A stretch of 5,245 nt of DNA, from positions 1 through 5,245 of the forward strand of contig JAPOSJ010000177.1 of assembly GCA_026709745.1 (NCBI GenBank), read 5' to 3'. The stretch is from Candidatus Dadabacteria bacterium (GTDB lineage: Bacteria > Desulfobacterota_D > UBA1144 > Nemesobacterales > Nemesobacteraceae). Positions 1 to 5,245 of this stretch are shown one piece after another. Both the position numbers and the translations under genes were made by a program. Under the pieces are notes generated by a model that did not search any database, was not told the origin of the DNA, and saw only the letters and a program-made list of their open reading frames with translations. Within the stretch, counting starts at the first letter, position 1. Each line of letters begins with the position of its first letter.

Positions 1-387
1 CCTGTTCTCCTTTATAAGAACTCCGTATGCACTGCCGAATGAAGCGTGCTGGTAATCAGACGCCGTCCTTACTCTCTTAAGTCCGGCGGCAGCACAGTAG
101 CGGCTCTGCGCGAACGGGAGGTCCATGCTTACGGTTATTATCTGAACCGAGTCCGTAAGCGCTGCAGCTTCTTCATTAAACTTCCTGATCTGAACATCGC
201 AGACCGGAGTATCAACCGAAACAACAACGTTGAAGACCTTTACGTCGTCGCCCAGGCTTTCGAGGCTGATCTCGCTTCCGAGAGTCTCAGTACAGGTAAA
301 ATCAGGTGCCGGGTCTCCTTTTTTCAGTTCAGGACCGAGAAGCGTTAGAGGATTTCCCTTCATTTTTACAATGTTTTCTCTTTCCAT
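1..387 (-). CDS. tpx: Thiol peroxidase Tpx (atypical 2-Cys peroxiredoxin), C-terminus cut by window edge
   Basis: This gene encodes a thiol peroxidase that reduces hydrogen peroxide and alkyl hydroperoxides using thioredoxin. The first 129 residues are present and the frame is open to the left window edge; the family is usually about 165-170 residues, so roughly the last quarter is missing. Visible hallmarks are the N-terminal KGNPLTL strand (10-16), the peroxidatic motif SVDTPVC with Thr60 and Cys63, IRKFN just after it, and the very characteristic DLPFAQSRYC (89-98) carrying resolving Cys98. The Cys63-Cys98 spacing is 35, against 34 that I count in the E. coli protein from memory. The family's later active-site Arg lies outside the window. 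No signal peptide is seen. The ATG is preceded by GGAGG that overlaps the stop of the upstream gene, 16 bases away, so it is the last visible gene of the operon. An extra Cys32 is present. Identification is secure. Confidence 0.95.
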   Translation of the reverse strand, partial: MERENIVKMKGNPLTLLGPELKKGDPAPDFTCTETLGSEISLESLGDDVKVFNVVVSVDTPVCDVQIRKFNEEAAALTDSVQIITVSMDLPFAQSRYCAAAGLKRVRTASDYQHASFGSAYGVLIKENR

Positions 388-406
388 TTGCCTTTTTTCC
401 TCCTTA
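388..406 (-). promoter_or_regulatory. Ribosome binding site of tpx, overlapping the preceding stop codon
   Basis: Read on the minus strand, TAAGGAGG runs from 406 to 399: the TAA stop of the small membrane protein gene is fused to a near-perfect Shine-Dalgarno core. An 11-base A-rich spacer follows to the ATG at 387. It fixes this ATG as the tpx start in preference to the in-frame ATG at codon 9. Confidence 0.8.
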
Positions 407-748
407 AGGCTGTTTTTCCTCAATATCAAGGTTTATTTTTCTGGCCGTCGCATTCGCATCATAAATAGATATAACCATGATTAAAAGAGTCGCAAGAGAA
501 TACCCAGCAACCAGAGTAAGGGTAGAGAGGGGAATATTTTCAAGTGCGGATGCATCTGCGAACTGAAAGAAAACTTCAAGAGGTTCACTGGACAGGATGT
601 TCACAATGATTATAAGTGCGAATATCGGTACCGCCTTTTTTAACTGCCTGTTGTAAAGCTGGCCGAGACCCGGAAAAACCAGGGAAAGCAGAACTGCCAG
701 CCAAGGCTTTTTTCTTCTTTTTCCACGCATGGTCCACAAACACTCCAT
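404..748 (-). CDS. Small multi-pass membrane protein of unknown function (PGLGQLYN motif)
   Basis: The product is a 114-residue predicted inner-membrane protein. It has a basic N-terminus (RGKRRKK, 8-14), a first hydrophobic segment at about 16-32 containing FPGLGQLYNRQ, a second at about 39-52, a polar loop of about 20 residues, and a third at about 75-96 followed by DANATARK. The PGLGQ-Y-N motif after a KKPWLA start recurs in small two- to three-helix membrane proteins (TM2-like or DUF5683-like families); its biochemical role is unknown. The chosen ATG overlaps the trpC stop as TGATG, which suggests coupled translation. An alternative ATG at 730 gives 108 residues and has GGAG 12 bases upstream; upstream TTG at 754 is less likely. 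It sits between trpC and tpx in the operon, but this does not reveal a function. The coding status is well supported by composition and context; the exact start is uncertain. Confidence 0.82.
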   Translation of the reverse strand: MECLWTMRGKRRKKPWLAVLLSLVFPGLGQLYNRQLKKAVPIFALIIIVNILSSEPLEVFFQFADASALENIPLSTLTLVAGYSLATLLIMVISIYDANATARKINLDIEEKQP

Positions 749-1521
749 CAGCAAAGAAGAGCACTAAGGGCCTCTCCAGGACTTTTTGCTCTCATGAACG
801 TTTCTCCTATAAGAAAAGTCTCTATACCGCAGGACATAAGTCCCTGCATGTCGGCAATTGATGATATGCCGCTTTCGCTTATTATGATTTTTCCTTCGGG
901 AACCATGCCGGAGAGCCTCTTTGAGGTGTCAAGCGAAACGTCGAATGTCCGTAGGTCCCTGTTATTTATGCCGATTATTTCGCTCCCCACAAGCAGGGCG
1001 GTCTCTAGTTCCTCCTCGCCGTGCACCTCAACAATGCAATTCATCCCGAGGGAACGCGAGAGAGAAAGATATTCCTCTATCTGCACACGGTCCAACACAG
1101 CAGCTATGAGAAGTACGAGGTCAGCACCGTGGCACCTTGCCTCATAGATTTGGTAGGGGTCTATGGTGAAATCCTTTCTCAGAATCGGAAGTGCCGAGTG
1201 AGTTCTTATATCGGAGAGATAGGAAATATCGCCTCCGAAGAATCTGCGGTCGGTAAGAACTGAAAGCGCAAAGGCCCCTGAGGTTTCATACTCCCGGGCA
1301 ATGGAAAAATGGTCGAAATCATCCCTTATGACACCCTTGGAGGGAGAAGCCCGCTTTATTTCCGATATTATCTTCACTCCGCACGTCTTTTCATGAAGGG
1401 CGGTAAAATCGATTGCAGGTACCGCGTCTGCGGCGGCGGATACCAACTCTCCCAGAGGAAGTTTTTTCTTCACCTCTTTTAGTTCCTCTTTTTTGTGGGC
1501 AATGATATCGTCAAGGATCAT
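748..1521 (-). CDS. trpC: Indole-3-glycerol phosphate synthase
   Basis: This cytosolic TIM-barrel enzyme converts carboxyphenylamino-deoxyribulose 5-phosphate to indole-3-glycerol phosphate in tryptophan synthesis. At 257 residues it is the normal monofunctional length, with no fused TrpF. Family motifs appear in order: SEIKRASPSKG (53-63, with Glu54 and Lys56), SVLTD then FFGG (87-97), LRKDF (114-118, catalytic Lys116), GADLVLLIAA (132-141), IVEVH (163-167, Glu165), GINNRDL (184-190, Asn186) and ISESGI (214-219, Glu216 and Ser217), then LIGE near the end. All catalytic positions known for the family are present, so it should be active. The start ATG overlaps the trpD stop as ATGA (4 bases), a typical translational coupling, and only a weak GGAA/GAG-type Shine-Dalgarno is seen upstream. 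Its own stop overlaps the next gene's ATG. Confidence 0.97.
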   Translation of the reverse strand: MILDDIIAHKKEELKEVKKKLPLGELVSAAADAVPAIDFTALHEKTCGVKIISEIKRASPSKGVIRDDFDHFSIAREYETSGAFALSVLTDRRFFGGDISYLSDIRTHSALPILRKDFTIDPYQIYEARCHGADLVLLIAAVLDRVQIEEYLSLSRSLGMNCIVEVHGEEELETALLVGSEIIGINNRDLRTFDVSLDTSKRLSGMVPEGKIIISESGISSIADMQGLMSCGIETFLIGETFMRAKSPGEALSALLC

Positions 1522-2546
1522 TCTGCTCGTTCCTGATTAGTAATTTCGATCAGTTTCTCAAGCTTTCCAAGTGCGGTACCGTTAACAAGAGAGTCCTCAG
1601 CCAGGTGAAGAGCTTCTGCGAGATTCGCCACCCTACCCGAGACGTATATGGCCGCCATTGCGTTCAGCAGACTTGCCTGAGTTTTGGCACCACGGTCCTC
1701 CCCCTTCAGCACGGAGAGGGTTATCTCAGCGTTCTCTGTAGCCGCCGAGCCTCCTTTGATTTCTTCTGAAGAGTAGATTTGCATGCCAAAGTCTTCGGGA
1801 TTAAGCTCATACTCTCTGATTTGGCCATCGCGAAGTTCTGCCACTTTCGTGCTTCCCGTAACAGTTATCTCGTCCACGCAACCCTCACCATGAACCACCA
1901 TGACGTTGTGCGAGCCGAGGTTTCTGAGCACTTCTGCCACGGGAAGGAGAAGATGCGGAGAGTATACGCCCATAACCTGATTTTTTACCCCCGCGGGATT
2001 TACCAATGGTCCTACCAGATTGAAAACCGTTCTTATTCCGAGGTCTTTCCTGCATTTGGCCACATTTCTCATGGCGGGATGATATACTGGGGCAAAAAGA
2101 AAAGCGATGCCCGCTTCAAGCAAACACTTCCGGGCAAGAACCGGGGAAATACCTATCTTTACTCCAAGGGCTTCCAGCACATCCGCGCTTCCAACCGGGC
2201 TTGAAACCGATCTGTTACCGTGTTTTGCGACCGTGACTCCTGCACCGGAAACTATGAAAGCCGCTGTTGTGGATATGTTAAAAGTACCGCTTTGGTCTCC
2301 GCCGGTTCCGCAAAGGTCCACAGCGGTTTCCCGCCCGCAGTCTATCTTCTCAGCCCTGCCCAGAAGAGCTTTTGCCACGCCGGTTATTTCGGGAACTGTT
2401 TCCCCCTTTATACTAAGCGCCGTGAGAAACGCCGCCATCTGGCTCTCGGGAAGTTCACCTTCCATCATGAGATCAACTACCGCCGTAACCTCTTTTTCCG
2501 ATAGGTCCACACCTTCCACAAGTTTCGAGATTACATCACTTATCAT
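1518..2546 (-). CDS. trpD: Anthranilate phosphoribosyltransferase
   Basis: The enzyme transfers phosphoribose from PRPP to anthranilate, the second committed step of tryptophan synthesis; it acts in the cytosol, usually as a homodimer. The product is 342 residues, the normal stand-alone length, with no fused TrpG glutaminase domain. Motifs in order: GTGGD (80-84, PRPP diphosphate binding), NISTT (90-94), KHGNR (108-112), SS..GSAD (115-122), HPAMR (156-160, anthranilate site), RKDLGIRT then FN.VGPL.NP (166-184), and the metal-binding Asp225-Glu226 in a VHGEG..DE context. An upstream TTG at 2579 would add 11 residues, but the ATG at 2546 has AAGGTGA eight bases before it and gives the standard N-terminus, so I use the ATG. 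It overlaps the end of nusB by 11 bases and trpC by 4. No other trp gene is in the window, so trpE, G, F, B and A must lie elsewhere if the pathway is complete. Confidence 0.97.
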   Translation of the reverse strand: MISDVISKLVEGVDLSEKEVTAVVDLMMEGELPESQMAAFLTALSIKGETVPEITGVAKALLGRAEKIDCGRETAVDLCGTGGDQSGTFNISTTAAFIVSGAGVTVAKHGNRSVSSPVGSADVLEALGVKIGISPVLARKCLLEAGIAFLFAPVYHPAMRNVAKCRKDLGIRTVFNLVGPLVNPAGVKNQVMGVYSPHLLLPVAEVLRNLGSHNVMVVHGEGCVDEITVTGSTKVAELRDGQIREYELNPEDFGMQIYSSEEIKGGSAATENAEITLSVLKGEDRGAKTQASLLNAMAAIYVSGRVANLAEALHLAEDSLVNGTALGKLEKLIEITNQERAE

Positions 2547-2991
2547 CGCCGGATTCACCTTTTTCCATACTTTTCCCAATCTTGTCGAGAATACCGTTTA
2601 TAAACGCAGCGGATGTCTCCGACCCGAACTCCTTGGCCACCTCAACCGCCTCGTTTATGGTAACAGCCAGAGGTATATCGCTCAAGAAAACGATTTCGTA
2701 AACCGAAAGACGCAAGATGTTCCTGTCTATCCTTGACATTCTCGACACCTTCCAGTGCTCGGAGAACCTGTCTGCCAGGTTGTCTACCGTGGCGATATTC
2801 TCAAGAACGCCCATGCATAGCGCAAAAGCGAACTTAAGCATTTCGCCACCCTCGGATTCATGATGAAGTGAACAGAAGTACTTAAAATCAGAACGCAACT
2901 CTGATAATTCCGGACAGCCGCTTCCTGACACAGGATCAAGCTGGTAGAGAAACTGGAGGGCAGCTTTTCTGGACGACCTTCTCTTCCCCAT
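2536..2991 (-). CDS. nusB: Transcription antitermination factor NusB
   Basis: NusB is a small all-helical RNA-binding protein that, with NusE (S10), binds boxA RNA and helps antitermination of rRNA transcription. The 151-residue length is at the upper end of the usual range. Family features are the N-terminal basic GKRRSSRKAALQFLYQ region (2-17), in which Arg/Lys-rich helix 1 contacts RNA; HWKVSRMSRIDRNILRLSVYE (79-99), the signature tryptophan-to-DR-ILR helix; DIPLAVTINEAVEVAKEFG (105-123); and the C-terminal FINGILD (130-136). The stretch at about 18-50 is more divergent than the rest. The ATG lies 10 bases after the ribH stop with only a weak TGAG Shine-Dalgarno, so its translation may depend on ribosomes finishing ribH. 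The ribH-nusB linkage is common in bacteria. Its stop lies inside the start of trpD. Confidence 0.96.
   Translation of the reverse strand: MGKRRSSRKAALQFLYQLDPVSGSGCPELSELRSDFKYFCSLHHESEGGEMLKFAFALCMGVLENIATVDNLADRFSEHWKVSRMSRIDRNILRLSVYEIVFLSDIPLAVTINEAVEVAKEFGSETSAAFINGILDKIGKSMEKGESGDDK
2547..2561 (-). promoter_or_regulatory. Ribosome binding site that decides the trpD start
   Basis: Reading leftward, AAGGTGA occupies 2561-2555 and is followed by an 8-base spacer to the ATG at 2546. The site lies inside the 3' end of nusB. It favours this ATG over the in-frame TTG at 2579. Confidence 0.7.
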
Positions 2992-3001
2992 CTGGAAAAT
3001 C

Positions 3002-3469
3002 TCAGGAAAGCACTTTTACAAGATTAACCATCTCAAGTGCACTAAGAGCGGCCTCGCTGCCTCTGTTCCCCGCCTTGACTCCAGCTCTTTCAATGGCCTG
3101 CTCCGTGGTTTCTGTGGTTATTATGCCGCAGCAGACGGGCACCCCGGTCTCAAGCGCCACCGCAGAGAGGTCTTTTGTCACCTGAGAAGCGAGGAAATCA
3201 AAATGGGAAGTTTGTCCCCTTATTATGGCTCCGATTGCCACGACGGCATCGTATTTTCCCGAAAGCGCGGCTTTTTTCACAGCTAGAGGCACTTCGAAAG
3301 AACCCGGTACTTTTATAATGTCTATTGCCCTCTCACCCGCGCCGTGGCGAAGGAGGGTGTCAACCGCTCCTTCTGTCATAGGGTTTGTGATAAAACTGTT
3401 GACCCTGCTTGACACTATGGCAAAGCGGAATTTCCCGGCATTCAGTTTTCCTTCTATCGTTTCAGGCAT
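3002..3469 (-). CDS. ribH: 6,7-dimethyl-8-ribityllumazine synthase
   Basis: Lumazine synthase condenses 3,4-dihydroxy-2-butanone 4-phosphate with the ribityl-aminouracil intermediate, the penultimate step of riboflavin synthesis; family members form pentamers or 60-subunit capsids. The 155-residue product has the expected motifs: IVSSRVNSFI (18-27), VPGSFE (54-59, Glu59), IGAIIRGQTSHFD (79-91, with catalytic His89), and ITTET.EQAIERAG (117-130, Arg128) followed by KAGNRG. One oddity is Val23 where most relatives have an aromatic residue (Phe22 in B. subtilis) that packs on the substrate ring. The ATG has GAGG about seven bases upstream in the 11-base gap after ribBA. It uses the product of the upstream RibB domain as one of its two substrates, so the adjacency is functionally sensible. 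The assignment is secure. Confidence 0.97.
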   Translation of the reverse strand: MPETIEGKLNAGKFRFAIVSSRVNSFITNPMTEGAVDTLLRHGAGERAIDIIKVPGSFEVPLAVKKAALSGKYDAVVAIGAIIRGQTSHFDFLASQVTKDLSAVALETGVPVCCGIITTETTEQAIERAGVKAGNRGSEAALSALEMVNLVKVLS

Positions 3470-3480
3470 CTGCCTCCCTC

Positions 3481-4680
3481 TTACTTCGATATTGAGACAA
3501 TATTACCGTAATCCGCACTTTTTCCTATAGCTGTTTCACTTTCCCTGTGATCGGAGATGTCTATTGGAAGGCTCCCGACCATCCTCAGCCCGAATCCTTC
3601 AAGTCCCTTTACCTTTATAGGATTGTTCGTGAGAAGCCTTATGTCTCGCACTCCTATATCCCTTAATATCTGGGCTCCCACTCCGTAATGCCTGAGTTCC
3701 GCCTTGAGGTCCTGTCTTCCCGGAACTGCATCGGGGACATTGCTTATTTGTCCGTTTGAATAACGTGCTATTTTTTTAGCGAATCCCCCGTTACTTGACT
3801 CCTGATTTATGTAAACAAGTACGCCCGAACCGTTTTTCTCTATCATCTCAAGGGAACGGGTAAGCTTGGCTCTGCTGTCACAGTAAAGCGAACCAAAAAC
3901 ATCACTTATGACACAGTCAGAATGCACTCTAACGAGGGTTTCCCGCTCGGGGCTTGGTTTGCCTTTGACAAAAGCTATGTGCTGGAGGCCGTCTATTTCA
4001 TTTTCAAACACTATTGTCCGAAAAACCCCGTACGCAGTAGGTACTTCCGCCTCTGTCACCCTGCGCATGAAACTCTCTTTGCCTATCCTGTAGCTTATCA
4101 GGTCAGCAATAGTGGCGATCTTTATACCGTGTCGTTTCGAGAAGGCCTCAAGATCCCCAAGGCGTGCCATGTCGCCATCCTCTTTCATTATCTCGCAGAT
4201 GACCGACGCGGGACGAAAACCTGCTAGCCGCGATATGTCGACCGAGCCCTCAGTGTGTCCGGCGCGGACAAGCACACCGCCCTTTTTGGCTATCAGAGGA
4301 AAAATGTGCCCGGGACGCACAAAATCCTCAGGTCTAGACTCTTCGGATATTGCCCGTTTTATCGTTAAAGCCCTGTCGTGGGTAGATATGCCGGTGGTGA
4401 CCCCCTTTTTCGCATCTATTGGGACGGTGAAGGCTGTGTGTTCGGGGGCTTCATTGTACTCAGGCTTTATGGGCTGCAGTGCGAGGCGGTCAGCGTCTTC
4501 CTTGGTAAGTGAAAGACAGATCAGACCGCGGCCGTGGGTGGCCATGAAATTGATCACCTCTGCGGTGGCGTTCTCCGCAGGAATTACGAAGTCTCCCTCA
4601 TTCTCCCTGTCTTCGTCATCAACAAGTATCACGATCTTGCCCTGCTTTACTTCTTCAATTATTTCTTCAATGGAGTTCAT
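3481..4680 (-). CDS. ribBA: DHBP synthase fused to a degenerate GTP cyclohydrolase II domain (RibBA/RibBX-type)
   Basis: This 399-residue protein makes 3,4-dihydroxy-2-butanone 4-phosphate from ribulose 5-phosphate through its N-terminal half. That half (about 1-200) is intact: DDEDRENEGD (21-30), HGRGLICL (49-56), GVTTGIS..DR (93-103), RPGHIFPL (122-129), RAGHTEGSVD (139-148) and CEI (162-164) carry the metal and catalytic acids and His142. The C-terminal half (about 205-390) aligns without gaps, as far as I can judge, to GTP cyclohydrolase II: RVHSDC (251-256), DVFGSLYC (260-267), ELRHYGVGAQIL (328-339) and LLTNNPIKV (349-357). Key changes there are the zinc triad Cys256/Cys267 with Ser269 replacing the third Cys, and NQESSNGGF (292-300) in place of the usual RQEGRGIGL. 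Nucleophile Arg330 remains, and the adjacent Asp is Glu328. GTP cyclohydrolase activity is therefore doubtful, and the name ribBA describes architecture rather than proven bifunctionality. ATG 4680 is preferred over TTG 4683 because AAGGAG lies 8 bases upstream. Confidence 0.93.
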   Translation of the reverse strand: MNSIEEIIEEVKQGKIVILVDDEDRENEGDFVIPAENATAEVINFMATHGRGLICLSLTKEDADRLALQPIKPEYNEAPEHTAFTVPIDAKKGVTTGISTHDRALTIKRAISEESRPEDFVRPGHIFPLIAKKGGVLVRAGHTEGSVDISRLAGFRPASVICEIMKEDGDMARLGDLEAFSKRHGIKIATIADLISYRIGKESFMRRVTEAEVPTAYGVFRTIVFENEIDGLQHIAFVKGKPSPERETLVRVHSDCVISDVFGSLYCDSRAKLTRSLEMIEKNGSGVLVYINQESSNGGFAKKIARYSNGQISNVPDAVPGRQDLKAELRHYGVGAQILRDIGVRDIRLLTNNPIKVKGLEGFGLRMVGSLPIDISDHRESETAIGKSADYGNIVSISK

Positions 4681-4697
4681 CAATTATGCTCCTTCCA
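4681..4697 (-). promoter_or_regulatory. Ribosome binding site of ribBA
   Basis: On the minus strand GGAAGGAG spans 4696-4689, followed by an 8-base spacer to ATG 4680. This is the strongest Shine-Dalgarno in the window and selects the ATG over the adjacent in-frame TTG at 4683. Confidence 0.8.
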
Positions 4698-4741
4698 AAT
4701 GCGCGAAACGCAGTCCATACATTAAAAATACTTTTAAGCAG

Positions 4742-4769
4742 GATATAGAATAGACTGCGTCTCTGTCAA
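4742..4769 (-). promoter_or_regulatory. Predicted sigma-70 promoter of the ribBA-tpx operon
   Basis: A perfect -35 hexamer TTGACA (4769-4764) is followed after 16 bases by TATATC (4747-4742), which matches four of six -10 positions. Transcription would begin near 4735 and leave a leader of about 55 bases before ribBA. That leader is far too short for an FMN riboswitch and I see no conserved RFN-element blocks upstream, so riboflavin feedback control through this element is not supported. The call rests on pattern and position only. Confidence 0.55.
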
Positions 4770-5100
4770 CAAATACACGGGCTTACGTACGGAAAAGACC
4801 CACCTTCTGCTTATATCTCCTCCAGTTTTCTGGCACAGAATCTTCCTGCACTTTTCAGCATACCGGCTCACGGCTCGACTGAACGATACTCTCCTCCAAC
4901 GCGGATTGTCCGACAACTTCAACAATGATCACAGATAGTTCAGAGCCAAATGCGTCTGTATGCTTCATCCTAGACCAGGAGAAACTTCTAACCAAGCTAT
5001 TCGAGATTCTATCTGAACTGGAACGCACAGTTAAGTCTTCGCTCTACACTATGATATCCTCGAAAGGCATGGTCAGAGGAACTTCGACCCACCTAACTTA

Positions 5101-5135
5101 TTTGAATCAATCTAAATCGATCCAAATGATTCAAA
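5101..5135. repeat. 9-bp perfect inverted repeat with 17-bp centre
   Basis: TTTGAATCA (5101-5109) is matched by its reverse complement TGATTCAAA (5127-5135). The centre almost coincides with the palindrome ATCGAT (5116-5121). It could be an operator-like dyad, but there is no adjacent recognised promoter or gene, and a repeat of this size can arise by chance in a window this long. Confidence 0.45.
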
Positions 5136-5193
5136 AACTGTTTCGATATTTCAAAACTTCGCCGGACATTATCCAACGCGCAGTTTTCTGAAC

Positions 5194-5217
5194 CTTGCAT
5201 ATGAATGGTTATGCAAG
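5194..5217. repeat. 8-bp perfect hairpin repeat with 8-base loop
   Basis: CTTGCATA (5194-5201) and TATGCAAG (5210-5217) can form a stem around the loop TGAATGGT. The stem is only half GC and no T-run follows on either strand, so it is not a convincing intrinsic terminator. Chance occurrence is plausible. Confidence 0.4.
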
Positions 5218-5245
5218 CTTGGCATTGAGGAGCAGATTCCCAATC

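Larger units (their letters stand above)
4770..5245. other. Stretch with no recognisable gene, upstream of the operon
   Basis: About 480 bases with no gene I can identify. Open frames of 63 codons (minus strand, ending at 4734 inside the promoter region, TTG start) and 88 codons (plus strand, 4925-5191) exist, but neither has a Shine-Dalgarno or a familiar motif. In plus frame 1, codons from 5116 to the right edge are open and read coding-like (for example GHYPTRSF and LAYEWLCKLGIEEQ), but no ATG, GTG or TTG starts them and stops interrupt the frame just upstream at 5113 and before 5041. This may be the remnant of a decayed gene or the edge of something outside the window. The last 150 bases are AT-richer and contain two inverted repeats. 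No tRNA, riboswitch or terminator with a T-run is visible. Confidence 0.5.

Noticed and set aside
46..348. Plus-strand open frame at the left edge
   Set aside because: The minus strand here encodes Tpx with its diagnostic SVDTPVC and DLPFAQSRYC motifs, so this is a shadow.
2107..2736. 209-codon plus-strand open frame opposite trpD and nusB
   Set aside because: It is antisense to two genes whose motifs are unmistakable, and shows no protein family features of its own.
4112..4753. Long plus-strand open frame opposite ribBA
   Set aside because: It is the antisense shadow of the strongly conserved DHBP synthase domain; its translation is Ser/Pro-rich and lacks domain features.
4734..4925. 63-codon open frame on the minus strand upstream of ribBA
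   Set aside because: It begins with TTG without a ribosome binding site, has no familiar sequence, and runs through the predicted promoter.
4925..5191. 88-codon open frame on the plus strand
   Set aside because: It has no Shine-Dalgarno, no recognisable motif, and lies in an AT-rich stretch where a frame of this size is unremarkable. It is kept only in the description of the gene-free region.
4690..5245. FMN riboswitch or trp attenuator upstream of the operon
   Set aside because: No conserved RFN-element blocks, no leader peptide with tandem Trp codons and no attenuator hairpin with T-run were seen; the predicted leader is too short.

Overview
The window holds a compact run of seven co-directional genes, all on the minus strand and read from right to left: ribBA-like, ribH, nusB, trpD, trpC, a small membrane protein, and tpx, which is cut by the left window edge. 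The intergenic gaps are about 11, 10, -11, -4, -1 and 16 bases, so this is almost certainly one operon. A consensus-like sigma-70 promoter and a strong Shine-Dalgarno site lie directly upstream of ribBA (about 4680-4770). No terminator is visible between the genes.

The products are ordinary bacterial housekeeping proteins. RibBA and RibH supply the two substrates-to-lumazine steps of riboflavin synthesis. NusB is an antitermination factor that is very often linked to ribH. TrpD and TrpC are steps two and four of tryptophan synthesis. Tpx is a periplasmic or cytoplasmic thiol peroxidase. The gene order ribBA-ribH-nusB, the moderate GC content and the Tpx/NusB sequence style suggest a Gram-negative bacterium of the broad Deltaproteobacteria-like or a related candidate phylum. 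That placement is a guess from gene order and protein style, with no marker to fix it.

The most informative detail is in the riboflavin protein. Its N-terminal DHBP synthase half is intact. Its C-terminal GTP cyclohydrolase II half has lost the third zinc cysteine and the RQEGRGIGL-type active-site loop. This resembles the RibBX class described in Proteobacteria, so a separate true RibA is expected elsewhere in the genome.

The right-hand 480 bases (about 4770-5245) contain no gene I can recognise. They are AT-richer in the last 150 bases and hold two perfect inverted repeats plus a short coding-like open frame that runs off the right edge. I found no new defence, mobile or RNA-based system here.
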